Shown: piece by piece, positions 55,724-64,000 of the stretch
Numbering within the stretch: position 1 is the stretch's first letter
How the letters are laid out: every line of letters starts with the position of its first letter
NCBI RefSeq assembly: GCF_000473205.1
Contig: NZ_KI421507.1
Location: forward strand, 2,595,302 to 2,659,301
Reading direction: 5' to 3'
DNA: 64,000 nucleotides
Origin: Pseudophaeobacter arcticus DSM 23566
Lineage (GTDB): Bacteria; Pseudomonadota; Alphaproteobacteria; Rhodobacterales; Rhodobacteraceae
Notes under the pieces: model-generated
The model's input: only the letters and a program-made list of their open reading frames with translations
What the model was told of the DNA's origin: nothing
Databases searched by the model: none
Made by a program: the position numbers and the translations under genes

Positions 55724-56659
55724 CTAGCGGCAATAGGAACCGCTGCGGTAACTGGCGACATCCAGATGGAAATGATCGCGGTGATGACGGTCCGCCTTGG
55801 GGCCAAGCACGGTGCCAAAGGGGCCACAGGCCGCCTTCCAGATCCGTGCCAAGGGTTTGCGGGTTTGGCCTGCGTCCCAGCCATTGAGCACAGTTACCAG
55901 GGTACCGTCTTCCAGTTTGAAGCCAGAAATATCAATCGCCTTGCCCCGGCCGTGCTCCGAGATCCGGGCCCCGGGGCGATTGTTGCGGGTGCGGCAGGCG
56001 TAATGCGCCGCGACGCGCAGGCTGACGACCTTGTTGCGGCGGCCAAAGGCCGTTTCAACATCTTTGGACACCCAGCGTTTCAACGCCTCAGCCGTCTCGC
56101 AGGTCATCACCGAGGCCTGGCTCAGCCTGACGCCTGCCACGGAAGTCACCTGCACCGCGTCCCTGGCACCACAGCCCGGCAGTGTCGCCACCACTCCGCC
56201 AATGACCTTGCCCTGGATTTCAATATCCCCACAGACAGAGCCTTTGCGCAGGTGGCGGCGTTTGAACAAAGCCTGCTCGGCAATGGTATCCGGACGCACA
56301 AAAGGCACCAGGGACTGATCCAAAACGCGTGGCACCAGATCCGCAGGCAAAGCGGCCGCTGCCAGAAGCTGGGCTGAAACCGGGCGCTCAACTGGGCGCA
56401 GATCCGCGCCCAAGGCTGGAGCGAGCTGTTCCAGATCCGCCAGCACGGCACCCGAGGACTGCGGCAGCACAGCCGCCGAGGCTGCAATATTGGACAACGG
56501 GCGATCAGACAACGGGCGATCAGAAAATGGGCGATCAATGGGGCGCAGCGAGACCTCGGGCGCCGAGGCTTGCAGCGGTGCAATGCCCGCCACACAGAGC
56601 AGCCCAGCGGCCCAGGCCCTGGTGGCAACACCCGATGCAAAACGCCGCCACCCGATCAT
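55724..56659 (-). CDS. Extensin-like C-terminal domain protein
   Basis: 311 residues with an N-terminal signal anchor. The extensin-like domain fills the C-terminus: SVMTCETAEALKRWVSK, the zinc-site RISEHGRGKAIDISGF (H and D), and RHHRDHFHLDVASY (H). The fold is that of LAS-type peptidoglycan peptidases, so a wall-modifying role is likely. Between the signal and the domain lies a repeated SDRPL(S/D) stretch encoded by a 15-bp tandem array. Its ATG overlaps the tyrC stop, making it the last gene of the hisC operon. Confidence 0.85.
   Translation of the reverse strand: MIGWRRFASGVATRAWAAGLLCVAGIAPLQASAPEVSLRPIDRPFSDRPLSDRPLSNIAASAAVLPQSSGAVLADLEQLAPALGADLRPVERPVSAQLLAAAALPADLVPRVLDQSLVPFVRPDTIAEQALFKRRHLRKGSVCGDIEIQGKVIGGVVATLPGCGARDAVQVTSVAGVRLSQASVMTCETAEALKRWVSKDVETAFGRRNKVVSLRVAAHYACRTRNNRPGARISEHGRGKAIDISGFKLEDGTLVTVLNGWDAGQTRKPLARIWKAACGPFGTVLGPKADRHHRDHFHLDVASYRSGSYCR
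56493..56537. repeat. 15-bp tandem repeat inside the extensin-like gene
   Basis: Units at 56493-56507 and 56508-56522 are identical (GACAACGGGCGATCA); a third at 56523-56537 differs by two bases. Read leftward they encode five-residue units of the type SDRPL. Confidence 0.93.
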
Positions 56660-57576
56660 GGTTTATGCGCCCGGCCAAAGTCAGGCGCAGCAGTGTCCTG
56701 CCCGGCCTCGATAATGCCGCGACGGATGGCGCGGGTACGGGTGAAGTAGTCATGCAGGTGATCCCCGTCGCCGGTGCGGATGGCCCTTTGCAGCGCAAAA
56801 AGCTCCTCGGTAAAACGGCCAAGGATTTCCAGCGTGGCCTCTTTGTTGGTCAAAAAGACATCGCGCCACATGGTTGGATCCGAGGCGGCAATCCGGGTGA
56901 AATCACGAAACCCCGCCGCCGAATATTTGATCACTTCGCTGTCAGTCACCCGGCGCAGATCATCCGCCACCCCAACCATGGTATAGGCAATAAGATGCGG
57001 CGCATGGCTGGTCACGGCCAGCACCAGATCATGGTGATCCGCATCCATTTCATCCACATTGGCGCCCATTCCTTCCCAAAGAGAGCGCAACCGTTCAACC
57101 GCGTCCCCGTCACTGCCTTCGGCCGGAACCAGCAGGCACCAACGGTTGTCAAACAGCTCGGCAAAGCCCGCTTCCGGCCCGGAATGTTCGGTCCCCGCCA
57201 AAGGGTGCGCCGGGACAAAATGCACGCCCTCGGGAATATGCGGCCCCACGGCCTCGATCACATGGGCCTTGACCGAGCCCACATCGGACACGGTGGCGCC
57301 GGGTTTTAACAGCGGGCCGATCTCGGCCATCACCGGCCCCATGGCGCCGACGGGCACGCAAAGCACCACCAGATCGGCGCCCTCGATGGCCTCGGCGGCG
57401 CTGTCGCAGACCCGGTCACACAGCCCGATGCGGCGGGCGGTATCGCGAGTCTCGGCGCTGCGGGCGTAGCCGGTGACCTCGCCTGCCAAGCCGCCCCGCT
57501 TCATCGCCCAGAACATCGAGGAGGCAATCAGGCCCAGACCAATCAGGGCCACCCGGTTGTAGATGACAGTACTCAT
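56656..57576 (-). CDS. tyrC: Prephenate/arogenate dehydrogenase
   Basis: 306 residues; the NAD(P)-dependent step of tyrosine synthesis. The Rossmann start [13 protein letters not shown], the conserved [16 protein letters not shown] (with the catalytic-site His region), [14 protein letters not shown], and [17 protein letters not shown] are diagnostic. Whether it prefers prephenate or arogenate cannot be read. Its ATG overlaps the hisC stop and its stop overlaps the extensin-like start. Confidence 0.93.
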   Translation of the reverse strand: MSTVIYNRVALIGLGLIASSMFWAMKRGGLAGEVTGYARSAETRDTARRIGLCDRVCDSAAEAIEGADLVVLCVPVGAMGPVMAEIGPLLKPGATVSDVGSVKAHVIEAVGPHIPEGVHFVPAHPLAGTEHSGPEAGFAELFDNRWCLLVPAEGSDGDAVERLRSLWEGMGANVDEMDADHHDLVLAVTSHAPHLIAYTMVGVADDLRRVTDSEVIKYSAAGFRDFTRIAASDPTMWRDVFLTNKEATLEILGRFTEELFALQRAIRTGDGDHLHDYFTRTRAIRRGIIEAGQDTAAPDFGRAHKP

Positions 57577-58664
57577 ACGGCAGCCTGCTGTGTCTTGAAC
57601 TCTGAGATGGCAGCGATCAACCGACGGCAGGCGGCCTCGTCCCCAATGGTGATGCGCAAGGCGGTGGGCAGGTTATAGCCGCCCACCCGGCGCACGATCA
57701 GCCCCTGGGTCTGCAGATAGGCGTCACAGGCCTCGGCCTCGGCCTGGCTGGCAAACCGCGCCAGAATGAAATTGGTGCAGGAGGTATCCGACGCCACCCC
57801 CAGCTCTGCCAGCGCTGCCGCCAGCCAGCTGCGCCATTTGGCATTTTCACTGCGGCAGTGGTCGATATAGGCGCGATCACGCACTGCGGCCTCGGCCCCG
57901 GCCAATGCGGAGGAAGAGACATTAAAAGGTCCGCGCACCCGGTTCAGCACATCAATGATCGCCGCAGGCCCATAGCCCCAGCCAATACGCGCGCCGCCCA
58001 ATCCGTAGATCTTGGAAAAGGTCCGCGTCATGAAGATATTGTCACGGGTAGCCATCAGCGCCGCGCCGGCATCAAAGCCTTCGACATATTCCGCATAGGC
58101 ACCATCCAATACCAACAGCACACCTTTGGGCAGCCCATCGGCCAGGCGCGCCACCTCAGCGGCGGAAATCATCGTGCCGGTGGGGTTGTTGGGATTGGCG
58201 ATAAACACCAGTTTGGTGTGTTCGGTACAACCGGCCAGCAGGGCGTCAACATCGGTCACGCGCTCGCGTTCCTTGACCTCCACCGGAGTGGCACCAGCGG
58301 CCAGGGCGCTGATGCGATACATGGCAAAGCCGTGCTCGGTATAAAGCACCTCATCGCCGGGACCGGCAAAGCACTGGCACAAAAAGGCGATGATCTCATC
58401 GCTGCCTGCACCACAGATGATCTGCTCAGGGTTCAGCCCCTCGACCTCACCGATTGCCTGACGCAGCGCCTGATGCTCGGAGCTGGGATAGCGATGCATA
58501 TTGGCCGCCGCCTCTTGCATGGCTGTAATCGCAAGCGGGCTTGGCCCCAGTGGGTTTTCATTGGAGGAGAGCTTTACTGTGTTGCTCACCCCCGCCACAT
58601 GGGCCGCGCCGCTCTGATAGAGAGCGATATCCATAATACCGGGCTGCGGCGTAATCTGGGTCAT
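57573..58664 (-). CDS. hisC: Histidinol-phosphate aminotransferase
   Basis: 363 residues from ATG 58664; a PLP enzyme of histidine synthesis, often also acting on aromatic oxoacids, which fits its operon with tyrC. Blocks: [33 protein letters not shown], and the Schiff-base Lys in [18 protein letters not shown]. First gene of hisC-tyrC-extensin. ATG 58688 upstream is a less likely start. Confidence 0.93.
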   Translation of the reverse strand: MTQITPQPGIMDIALYQSGAAHVAGVSNTVKLSSNENPLGPSPLAITAMQEAAANMHRYPSSEHQALRQAIGEVEGLNPEQIICGAGSDEIIAFLCQCFAGPGDEVLYTEHGFAMYRISALAAGATPVEVKERERVTDVDALLAGCTEHTKLVFIANPNNPTGTMISAAEVARLADGLPKGVLLVLDGAYAEYVEGFDAGAALMATRDNIFMTRTFSKIYGLGGARIGWGYGPAAIIDVLNRVRGPFNVSSSALAGAEAAVRDRAYIDHCRSENAKWRSWLAAALAELGVASDTSCTNFILARFASQAEAEACDAYLQTQGLIVRRVGGYNLPTALRITIGDEAACRRLIAAISEFKTQQAAV

Positions 58665-58820
58665 ACTTTCGGGCTCCTTGGTTCCCATTGGTAATAGCGA
58701 AGCACAAACCAATGGGAAAGCCGCAAGATGCCCCCTGTCAGATCCAGCCCCCAATAACAGCGCTGCAGGGGTGTGAAATAGTCAGCTGGCCCGCTGGAAT
58801 CACGCCCCGGAGCAGGTCGA

Positions 58821-60470
58821 TTACTTGGCCTTCTCCAGCTTTTTCAGCTTGGCTGCGGCCTGCTTTTCCACCATATCTGTCAGCTCTTTGCGCAGTTTTG
58901 CGTCCTTGCGCATGGCCTCCTCCATGGTTTTTTGCAGAACCTTGGCAGATTGCGACCCGTCCGAACCTTCAAGAGCCTTATTGGCGTAGGCGACAAAGAC
59001 CTTGTCCTGAAGCCCGCCGGCGATATCGGCATAGATTTGTGGTCCGTGTTTTTTGGCAAATTCCTCCACGGCATCCGCACCATATTTTTTGACCAAATCC
59101 CCTTTCCAAACCGAATCCATCGCCCGGGGGATCAGTTTCTGCGCCAAAAAGCCCTGGGAATTTGCCACATAGTTTGAGCCAAATTGCGAAACCGCTTTCA
59201 TCGGTCCCGAGGCCATAATGCCCCCCGACAGGATCTTGACCACCGCGTCGGTGACCTCTTTTTTGTTGGGGGCGCGCCCCTTTTCCACCAGCGGTTTGAA
59301 CAGCATGATCGCCTCTTTGGTGGCATTTTTGATCATTTCCTGTCCGACAGTGGTGGTGAACATCTTCTCCATAAAGACGGTCAGCGACTTTTGTGAGAAG
59401 GTCTGGAACATCTTGGACGGCAGTTGCGCGGCGACCTTGCCAGCAACACCTTTCAGGAAAGTGCCGCCCAGCTTGCCCCCCGCAGCGCCCGCGATCCCTG
59501 CAAACAGAGTATCCAGGGCGACTTTCTTGGCTGCACCGTCCCAGGTGACCTTATTGCCGGCAAGGTATTCGCCGTACTGGCCAGCGCTGGATTTCATCGC
59601 CTCGGTGCCGGCGGCTGCTATCGCATGGGCCTTGACCGGGTTCATGCCTTTGGTCGCCACCAAACGCGCGGTGGCATAGACCTCGATCACCGCAAAGGAG
59701 GTCTCGCGCACGATCTCCAGGGTGAAAACCGCCTTGCTGGCCGTGCCAATGCGGGCCTTGATAAATTTGTCAAAGGCCTTTTGCCCGGTATTGTAGACCC
59801 GCGTCGCCTTGGCATCCTGCTTTTGCACCTTGGCCCAATCCGGCTTGGACCGGCTCACCAGGGCTTTTAGGCTGCCAGCTTCGGAGCGGGCATTCAAAAT
59901 CGGCGTCCAGGGCGGGTCGGTGTCAGCGTTCAGCGTCGACATGGTAAATTCGGCAATCGCCATCATCATGCCATCCTCGGCCTGGCGGGTTTTTTCCACA
60001 TCATTGCAGAAATCCACCCAGCATTCCGCCTGCCCCAGCATCATATTGGCCTTGGACAGGATCTCATGTTTGAGCGCCTTTTCTTTGGCCTCAAACTCGC
60101 GCACCTCGACCTGTTTGGTCTTGCCCTCTTCCTTGACCTCATAGACCGAGACCTTTTGGTCACTGGCAATCATCGCCTGCAGCTTGGCCAGCCCCGCCTT
60201 CCAGGTCCGCATTCCGGGGTCAACGATACCGTCCGGCTTTTTGAACCCCAGCGCATTTTTCTGGAAACTGCGGATGTCCTTGATCAGGCCCGCGTCACAT
60301 TTCTGGGAGATGGTGATATTGTCATAGCCATTTGCCTTGAGCATCAAACGCACCAGTTCCACATCGGCGGGGGCATTCTTTACCGGCTTGAATTTTCCAT
60401 CGCCAGATTTTGCGTCGGGTTTGGTAATACGGTTCTTATCCCCCACAGGGGCCGATAGGGTAACTGCCAT
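58821..60470 (-). CDS. Large orphan protein with an N-terminal peptidoglycan-binding-like domain
   Basis: 549 residues, not recognised as a whole. Residues 36-97 resemble a PG_binding_1 domain: VELVRLMLKANGYDN, a helix ending IRSFQKNALG, then KPDGIVDPGMRTWKAGLAKL. The middle is helical and charged. Residues 311-350 are Gly/Ala-rich and weakly hydrophobic (TLFAGIAGAAGGKLGG), as in proteins that insert into membranes, and the C-terminus is a Lys-rich helix. There is no signal peptide. Domain order invites comparison with secreted antibacterial or T6SS-type effectors, but no immunity gene or secretion genes are adjacent, so this is only a hypothesis. Confidence 0.6.
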   Translation of the reverse strand: MAVTLSAPVGDKNRITKPDAKSGDGKFKPVKNAPADVELVRLMLKANGYDNITISQKCDAGLIKDIRSFQKNALGFKKPDGIVDPGMRTWKAGLAKLQAMIASDQKVSVYEVKEEGKTKQVEVREFEAKEKALKHEILSKANMMLGQAECWVDFCNDVEKTRQAEDGMMMAIAEFTMSTLNADTDPPWTPILNARSEAGSLKALVSRSKPDWAKVQKQDAKATRVYNTGQKAFDKFIKARIGTASKAVFTLEIVRETSFAVIEVYATARLVATKGMNPVKAHAIAAAGTEAMKSSAGQYGEYLAGNKVTWDGAAKKVALDTLFAGIAGAAGGKLGGTFLKGVAGKVAAQLPSKMFQTFSQKSLTVFMEKMFTTTVGQEMIKNATKEAIMLFKPLVEKGRAPNKKEVTDAVVKILSGGIMASGPMKAVSQFGSNYVANSQGFLAQKLIPRAMDSVWKGDLVKKYGADAVEEFAKKHGPQIYADIAGGLQDKVFVAYANKALEGSDGSQSAKVLQKTMEEAMRKDAKLRKELTDMVEKQAAAKLKKLEKAK

Positions 60471-60565
60471 AACAAGGCTCCGACCAATTAACAGAATAAA
60501 TAACGCCTCAACCCTGCCATAAAAGCCTTAGCCCTGTCATGGGCATTTGACCTGCGCTTTCCCCG

Positions 60566-62008
60566 TCAGGCGGCGCGGGGCTGAAACCGCGCGGTTTTGG
60601 GGTCCGCCAGATAGCTTTGGGCCAGATCTTCGGCCCGCTGTGTCAGCTCATTCACGCTGTCGATGATATATTGCACTGTGTCATCCGTCATCAGATAGGA
60701 AAAGTTGAGCCTGACCCAGCCAGGTTTTTGCAGCTCTTGTCCCGACTGAAGTGCCGCAAACAATGCCTCGGACTCGGCCTGGTCAATCTCCAGCAGGCGA
60801 TGCGCATAGGGGCCGGCGCAGGCACAGCCGCCACGGGCCTGAATACCGTAGTGGTCGCTCAGCATGCGGGTAAACAGCTGCTGATGCACAGGCGCGCCTG
60901 AGCCTCCCCTGACCGTGAAAGAGTAGATGGGCAAGCGATGCGCCTGCGCGTGTCCCAGAACTGTGAGCTGCGGATTATCCGCCCAGCCCGCGCGCGCCAT
61001 TTTGGCAAACCGCGCCTCTTTCGCTGCAATCTCTGCCTCGCCCACGGCCTCCTTGACCAAAAACGCCAGGGCGGCGCGGATATCGCCAATCACATTGGGC
61101 GTTCCCGCCTCCTCGCGGGCCACCAGATCCTCGCTGTATTCGTGCCCCCAAGGGGAAACAAAGCTGACGGTTCCGCCACCGGGCCAGGACGGGCACTGGC
61201 GCTGAACGGCCTGTCTATTGACAAGCAACACCCCAGATGCCCCCGGCCCGCCCGCAAATTTATGCGGCGAGACAACAACCGCATCCTTATGGGCGCCATG
61301 ATCCCCGGCCATCGAGATCGGCAGATAGGGTCCACCGCCCGCATAGTCCCAGATCACCAGCCCGCCCGCAGCATGCAGCAGACGGCTGATCGGGTCAGGG
61401 TCGGTGAGGATCCCTGTGACATTGGACGCAGCCGAAAAGCTGCCAATCATCAAATCAGAGCTGGCGTGCTGCAACAGCGCCTGTTGCAAAGCCTCCAGAT
61501 CAATTCCCCCCTCCGCCGCCTCCGGGATCTCGACGACCTTTGCCTTGCTCTCGCGCCAGGGCAGAATGTTGGAATGGTGTTCATAGGGGCCGATAAAGAC
61601 CACTGGATCATGCGCCTCATTGACCCCAAACAGGCTGACAAGCCGATTGAGCCCGGCAGTGGCTCCGGCGCCGGCAAAGATCACCGCATCCTGCGCACCA
61701 CATTGGGTCACCCGCGCGATCTCTTGCCGGGCGGCGCGGCGCATCCGGGTGACGTAAGAGCCACAAAACGACGCCTCGGTGTGGGAGTTTGCGTAAAACG
61801 GCAGGACCTGTGTGGCGATGAACTCCTCCACCTGTCGCAGGCTCCGCCCTGAGGCCACATAGTCGGCATAGACCAGCGGCACATCACCGCCGGGGCCTGG
61901 GATCATCATTCCCTCGCCAATCTGCCCCTGTGCCAGGGTTCCGTCACAGGCGGCCTGGGCCAGGTCATTTTTGAAATCCGCCAGAGTTTTGAATACTGCC
62001 GAGGTCAT
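60566..62008 (-). CDS. Class V aminotransferase family PLP enzyme (cysteine desulfurase-like)
   Basis: 480 residues, longer than IscS-type enzymes. PLP features: ADYVASGRSLRQVEEFI at the start, YEHHSNILPWRES, WDYAGGGPYLPIS (PLP Asp), the Schiff-base Lys in VVSPHKFAGGPGASGVLL, and RGGCACAGPYAHRLL, where a Cys sits in the position of the desulfurase loop. Function (desulfurase, lyase or aminotransferase) is open. It is divergent from an Lrp/AsnC regulator, a hint at amino-acid control. Confidence 0.82.
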   Translation of the reverse strand: MTSAVFKTLADFKNDLAQAACDGTLAQGQIGEGMMIPGPGGDVPLVYADYVASGRSLRQVEEFIATQVLPFYANSHTEASFCGSYVTRMRRAARQEIARVTQCGAQDAVIFAGAGATAGLNRLVSLFGVNEAHDPVVFIGPYEHHSNILPWRESKAKVVEIPEAAEGGIDLEALQQALLQHASSDLMIGSFSAASNVTGILTDPDPISRLLHAAGGLVIWDYAGGGPYLPISMAGDHGAHKDAVVVSPHKFAGGPGASGVLLVNRQAVQRQCPSWPGGGTVSFVSPWGHEYSEDLVAREEAGTPNVIGDIRAALAFLVKEAVGEAEIAAKEARFAKMARAGWADNPQLTVLGHAQAHRLPIYSFTVRGGSGAPVHQQLFTRMLSDHYGIQARGGCACAGPYAHRLLEIDQAESEALFAALQSGQELQKPGWVRLNFSYLMTDDTVQYIIDSVNELTQRAEDLAQSYLADPKTARFQPRAA

Positions 62009-62114
62009 GCACGCGTCTCCTGAAGGGGCTTTTGCCTAATCTCCTATGTAATCTGCGCGAAATCACCACCAATGACTGATTGATTTACCCAATTTATGTG
62101 TCATATGATCGCCT

Positions 62115-62576
62115 ATGGGTAATTCTATAGATCATATCGACCTCCACATCCTGCGCGCGCTGCAACGGGACGCCAGCCTGTCCCAACGCGAACTGGCAGA
62201 TGAGGTCGGGCTGTCGCAAAACGCCTGCTGGCGGCGGTTGAAAAGTTTGAATGACAGGAAAATCCTACAGGGCGCCACGATGCGCGTGGACCGCGCCCAG
62301 TTGGGGCTGGATCTGGTGGTCTTTGTGATGCTGCGGACCCGGCATCACTCTGCCGAATGGCTCGATACCTTTCGCCGCCACGTGCTGACCATCCCCGAAG
62401 TGGTGGATTTCCACCGTATCGGCGGAGATTACGACTATCAGCTCAAAGTGGTGACCCAGGATATGGGCAGTTATGACCGGGTCTATCAACGACTGATCAG
62501 CGGCATCGAACTAGACAGCGTCACCTCATATTTTGCGATGGAGACCATCGCCGAGGCGCGCCCGCTGCCGCTGTGA
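62115..62576 (+). CDS. Lrp/AsnC family regulator, divergent from the aminotransferase gene
   Basis: 153 residues: wHTH with IDLHILRALQRDASLSQRELADEVGLSQNACWRRLKSL, then the RAM domain with EVVDFHRIGGDYDYQLKV. The intergenic gap (62009-62114) is AT-rich with TCATATGA palindromic sequence near 62101, a plausible operator. It probably controls the divergent PLP-enzyme gene in response to an amino acid; this is inferred from position. Confidence 0.9.
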   Translation: MGNSIDHIDLHILRALQRDASLSQRELADEVGLSQNACWRRLKSLNDRKILQGATMRVDRAQLGLDLVVFVMLRTRHHSAEWLDTFRRHVLTIPEVVDFHRIGGDYDYQLKVVTQDMGSYDRVYQRLISGIELDSVTSYFAMETIAEARPLPL

Positions 62577-62637
62577 CATCGGATTTACAACAGTCACAAC
62601 ACCAGCAGGGCTAAACCTTCGGGTTTGAGAGGGGTCA

Positions 62638-63210
62638 TTAATGGCCAAAGGCCTTGTCTGGCATCCAGGACAGGCGCTTTCCCGCGGCGCCCATGCGCAT
62701 GTGTAAACAGGCTGTACCAAGGCGCTGAAAATACAGGATATCCAATTTATACCACCCGGCCGAGGGCACTTCGACCTCGCTCATCACCGTAGAGTCGCAG
62801 GCTTGGCGACCGTCAAATTTCCCGACCACCTGCCCGCCAATTCTGGCGCGCAGCCCATCATTGGTTAGAAAATCAATATTGTGAATCCCCGGCTTGGCAA
62901 AATGCACATAGCCGTTGATCCCGGCCACCACATGCTCTGACCGTTTTGAGGTCAGGGTAATGTCGCCCTCATTGGTGTCGCGGTGATCCAACCCCGCCAA
63001 AGGACGGCCACGTTCCGCGCTAATCTTCAAAGCCGCAGAGGCCTCGTCCAGGGTTCGGACATCCACCGGATAGGCATAGCGCACTGCAAGCCCCGGCTTT
63101 AGGCCCGACGGTTGCGGATTGGCAGGCTGCAGTTTCAACGGCGCCGCACTAAGCGCGGTGGCACAGGTCACAACGATGGCGGCAATTGCACCGGTCAAAA
63201 GGCGTTTCAT
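62638..63210 (-). CDS. Secreted protein with a PA14-like domain
   Basis: 190 residues from ATG 63210 (GGGAGA upstream), with a signal peptide (MKRLLTGAIAAIVVTCATALSA). The body GLAVRYAYPVDVRTLDE..., HVVAGINGYVHFAKPGIHNI and AGWYKLDILYFQRLGTACL resembles the PA14 carbohydrate-binding beta-barrel: a glycine-rich edge, F/Y-rich strands and a G-x-Y-x-L end. The ligand is unknown. Two cysteines may form a disulfide. It lies alone between the Lrp gene and rpsD. Confidence 0.6.
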   Translation of the reverse strand: MKRLLTGAIAAIVVTCATALSAAPLKLQPANPQPSGLKPGLAVRYAYPVDVRTLDEASAALKISAERGRPLAGLDHRDTNEGDITLTSKRSEHVVAGINGYVHFAKPGIHNIDFLTNDGLRARIGGQVVGKFDGRQACDSTVMSEVEVPSAGWYKLDILYFQRLGTACLHMRMGAAGKRLSWMPDKAFGH

Positions 63211-63399
63211 TTTAGTCTCCCGTTTTGCCCGGCTCCCGACAGGCCCGGCTCGTTTTCCCCACGGTAGCGACGAGTCCCGGCAAAAGACAACCGCTTTTCC
63301 GATTTGAACAGATCGCAAGAATAGCATCATCTGGAAACTGCGCGCCCTGATCTGGCGCAGCCCCAGGAGACTTCGGAGCCAAACCAAGGAGCAAAATGC

Positions 63400-63428
63400 A
63401 AAAAGGGCCGCCCGAAGGCAGCCCTTTT
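63400..63428 (-). terminator. Rho-independent terminator of rpsD
   Basis: Read leftward, AAAAGGGCTGCC (63417-63428) pairs with GGCGGCCCTTTT (63401-63412) around a TTCG tetraloop with one mismatch, and the T-run closes the stem. It is 28 bases past the rpsD stop. Confidence 0.85.
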
Positions 63429-63455
63429 CTCCAACACCCGCAAAGGGCGTCAGGA

Positions 63456-64000
63456 TTAGTTTTTGGCGTAGAATTCCACAACCAGGTTTGGTTCCATGAC
63501 AACCGGATAAGGCACATCGGCCAGACCAGGCGCGCGCACAAAAGTGGCGGTCATTTTGGAGTGGTCGGCTTCGATGTAGTCAGGAACGTCACGCTCTGCC
63601 AGGGCAACGGCTTCCAGCAGAACTGCCAGTTGCTTGGACTTGTCACGAACGGCGATAACGTCGCCTTCTTTGACACGGTAGGAGGCGATGTTGACGCGCT
63701 GACCGTTTACGGTGACGTGGCCGTGGTTGACGAACTGACGTGCGGCAAAAACGGTAGGAACAAATTTGGCGCGATAGACAACGGCGTCCAGGCGGCGCTC
63801 AAGCAGGCCGATCAGGTTTTCACCGGTATCGCCTTTTACACGCTCAGCTTCGGCATAGATGCGGCGGAATTGCTTCTCGGTGATATCGCCGTAGTAGCCC
63901 TTCAGCTTCTGCTTGGCACGCAGCTGAATGCCAAAATCGGACAGCTTGCCCTTGCGGCGCTGACCGTGCTGGCCGGGGCCATATTCACGACGATTAACTG
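63456..64000 (-). CDS. rpsD: 30S ribosomal protein S4, 5' truncated at the window edge
   Basis: The stop (TAA) is at 63456-63458 and the frame is open to the window end, giving about 181 of roughly 206 residues. Recognisable segments are [20 protein letters not shown], the S4 domain [16 protein letters not shown]...[18 protein letters not shown] and the C-terminal [11 protein letters not shown]4 nucleates the small-subunit body and autoregulates in some bacteria. The last ~25 N-terminal residues lie outside the window. Confidence 0.95.
   Translation of the reverse strand, partial: VNRREYGPGQHGQRRKGKLSDFGIQLRAKQKLKGYYGDITEKQFRRIYAEAERVKGDTGENLIGLLERRLDAVVYRAKFVPTVFAARQFVNHGHVTVNGQRVNIASYRVKEGDVIAVRDKSKQLAVLLEAVALAERDVPDYIEADHSKMTATFVRAPGLADVPYPVVMEPNLVVEFYAKN

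Overview
The window reads as chromosomal DNA of a Roseobacter-group alphaproteobacterium (Rhodobacteraceae). Support comes from high-GC coding on both strands and from family-typical blocks: lgt-midA-pgeF, an F1-only ATP synthase operon (atpHAGDC), hsp20-DUF1150, a CIRCE-controlled groESL, a YdcH-like gene before purEK, an Lrp gene divergent from trxB, and hisC-tyrC. It is mostly core genome with scattered accessory genes. I see no prophage, insertion sequence, CRISPR array, rRNA or tRNA. Genus cannot be fixed from the sequence alone.

Layout. 0-9 kb: the end of thymidine kinase, a leftward operon (ybjN-like, proC, csaA, 2-hydroxyacid dehydrogenase), ubiK, the overlapping lgt-midA-pgeF operon, a conserved-looking 53-residue protein, a Hint-domain protein and an Lrp regulator. 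9-17.5 kb: trxB, a six-TM/[2Fe-2S]/class III nucleotide cyclase, a MarR-like/ATP sulfurylase/APS kinase fusion, a GT10-like glycosyltransferase, a PhzF protein and the small heat-shock pair. 17.5-27.5 kb: an intergenic multi-hairpin array, purEK, a PhnM-like hydrolase, a lipase-like protein, an EamA transporter, an acetyltransferase, an HNH nuclease and groESL. 27.5-38.5 kb: tandem TraB/GumN proteins, Mn-dependent pyrophosphatase, two tiny basic proteins behind a palindromic operator, HAD and MaoC proteins, ribF-ycgN-threonine aldolase, an alpha/beta hydrolase, an HCCA-isomerase-like protein and prs. 38.5-46.5 kb: an orphan gene, an H-type lectin protein, atpHAGDC, a methyltransferase and gloB. 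46.5-64 kb: clpA and an M23 peptidase, a MotA/MotB-like pair with a giant coiled coil, chaC, a frameshifted DUF2125 gene, a second hairpin array, hisC-tyrC-extensin, a 549-residue orphan, a class V aminotransferase with a divergent Lrp regulator, a secreted PA14-like protein and the start-truncated rpsD.

How the genes work together. Three themes stand out. Envelope: lgt, pgeF, M23 peptidase, extensin-like protein and the MotAB-like motor. Protein quality control: groESL with CIRCE, hsp20 with an RpoH-like promoter, clpA. Redox and sulfur: trxB, the redox-type cyclase, sat-cysC, chaC, gloB. 

The most unusual signals are (1) an envelope ion-motor pair whose MotB-like subunit carries a roughly 590-residue coiled coil; (2) two diverged copies of a multi-hairpin intergenic element whose stems are kept by paired changes; (3) nine or so short tandem arrays (11-17 bp units, often 15 bp), many sitting at gene ends and in two cases spanning the stop codon; (4) a winged-helix regulator continuous in frame with ATP sulfurylase; (5) a cyclase joining a diheme-b-like membrane anchor to a ferredoxin domain; and (6) an EVE/PUA-like plus HNH nuclease candidate for modified-DNA restriction.
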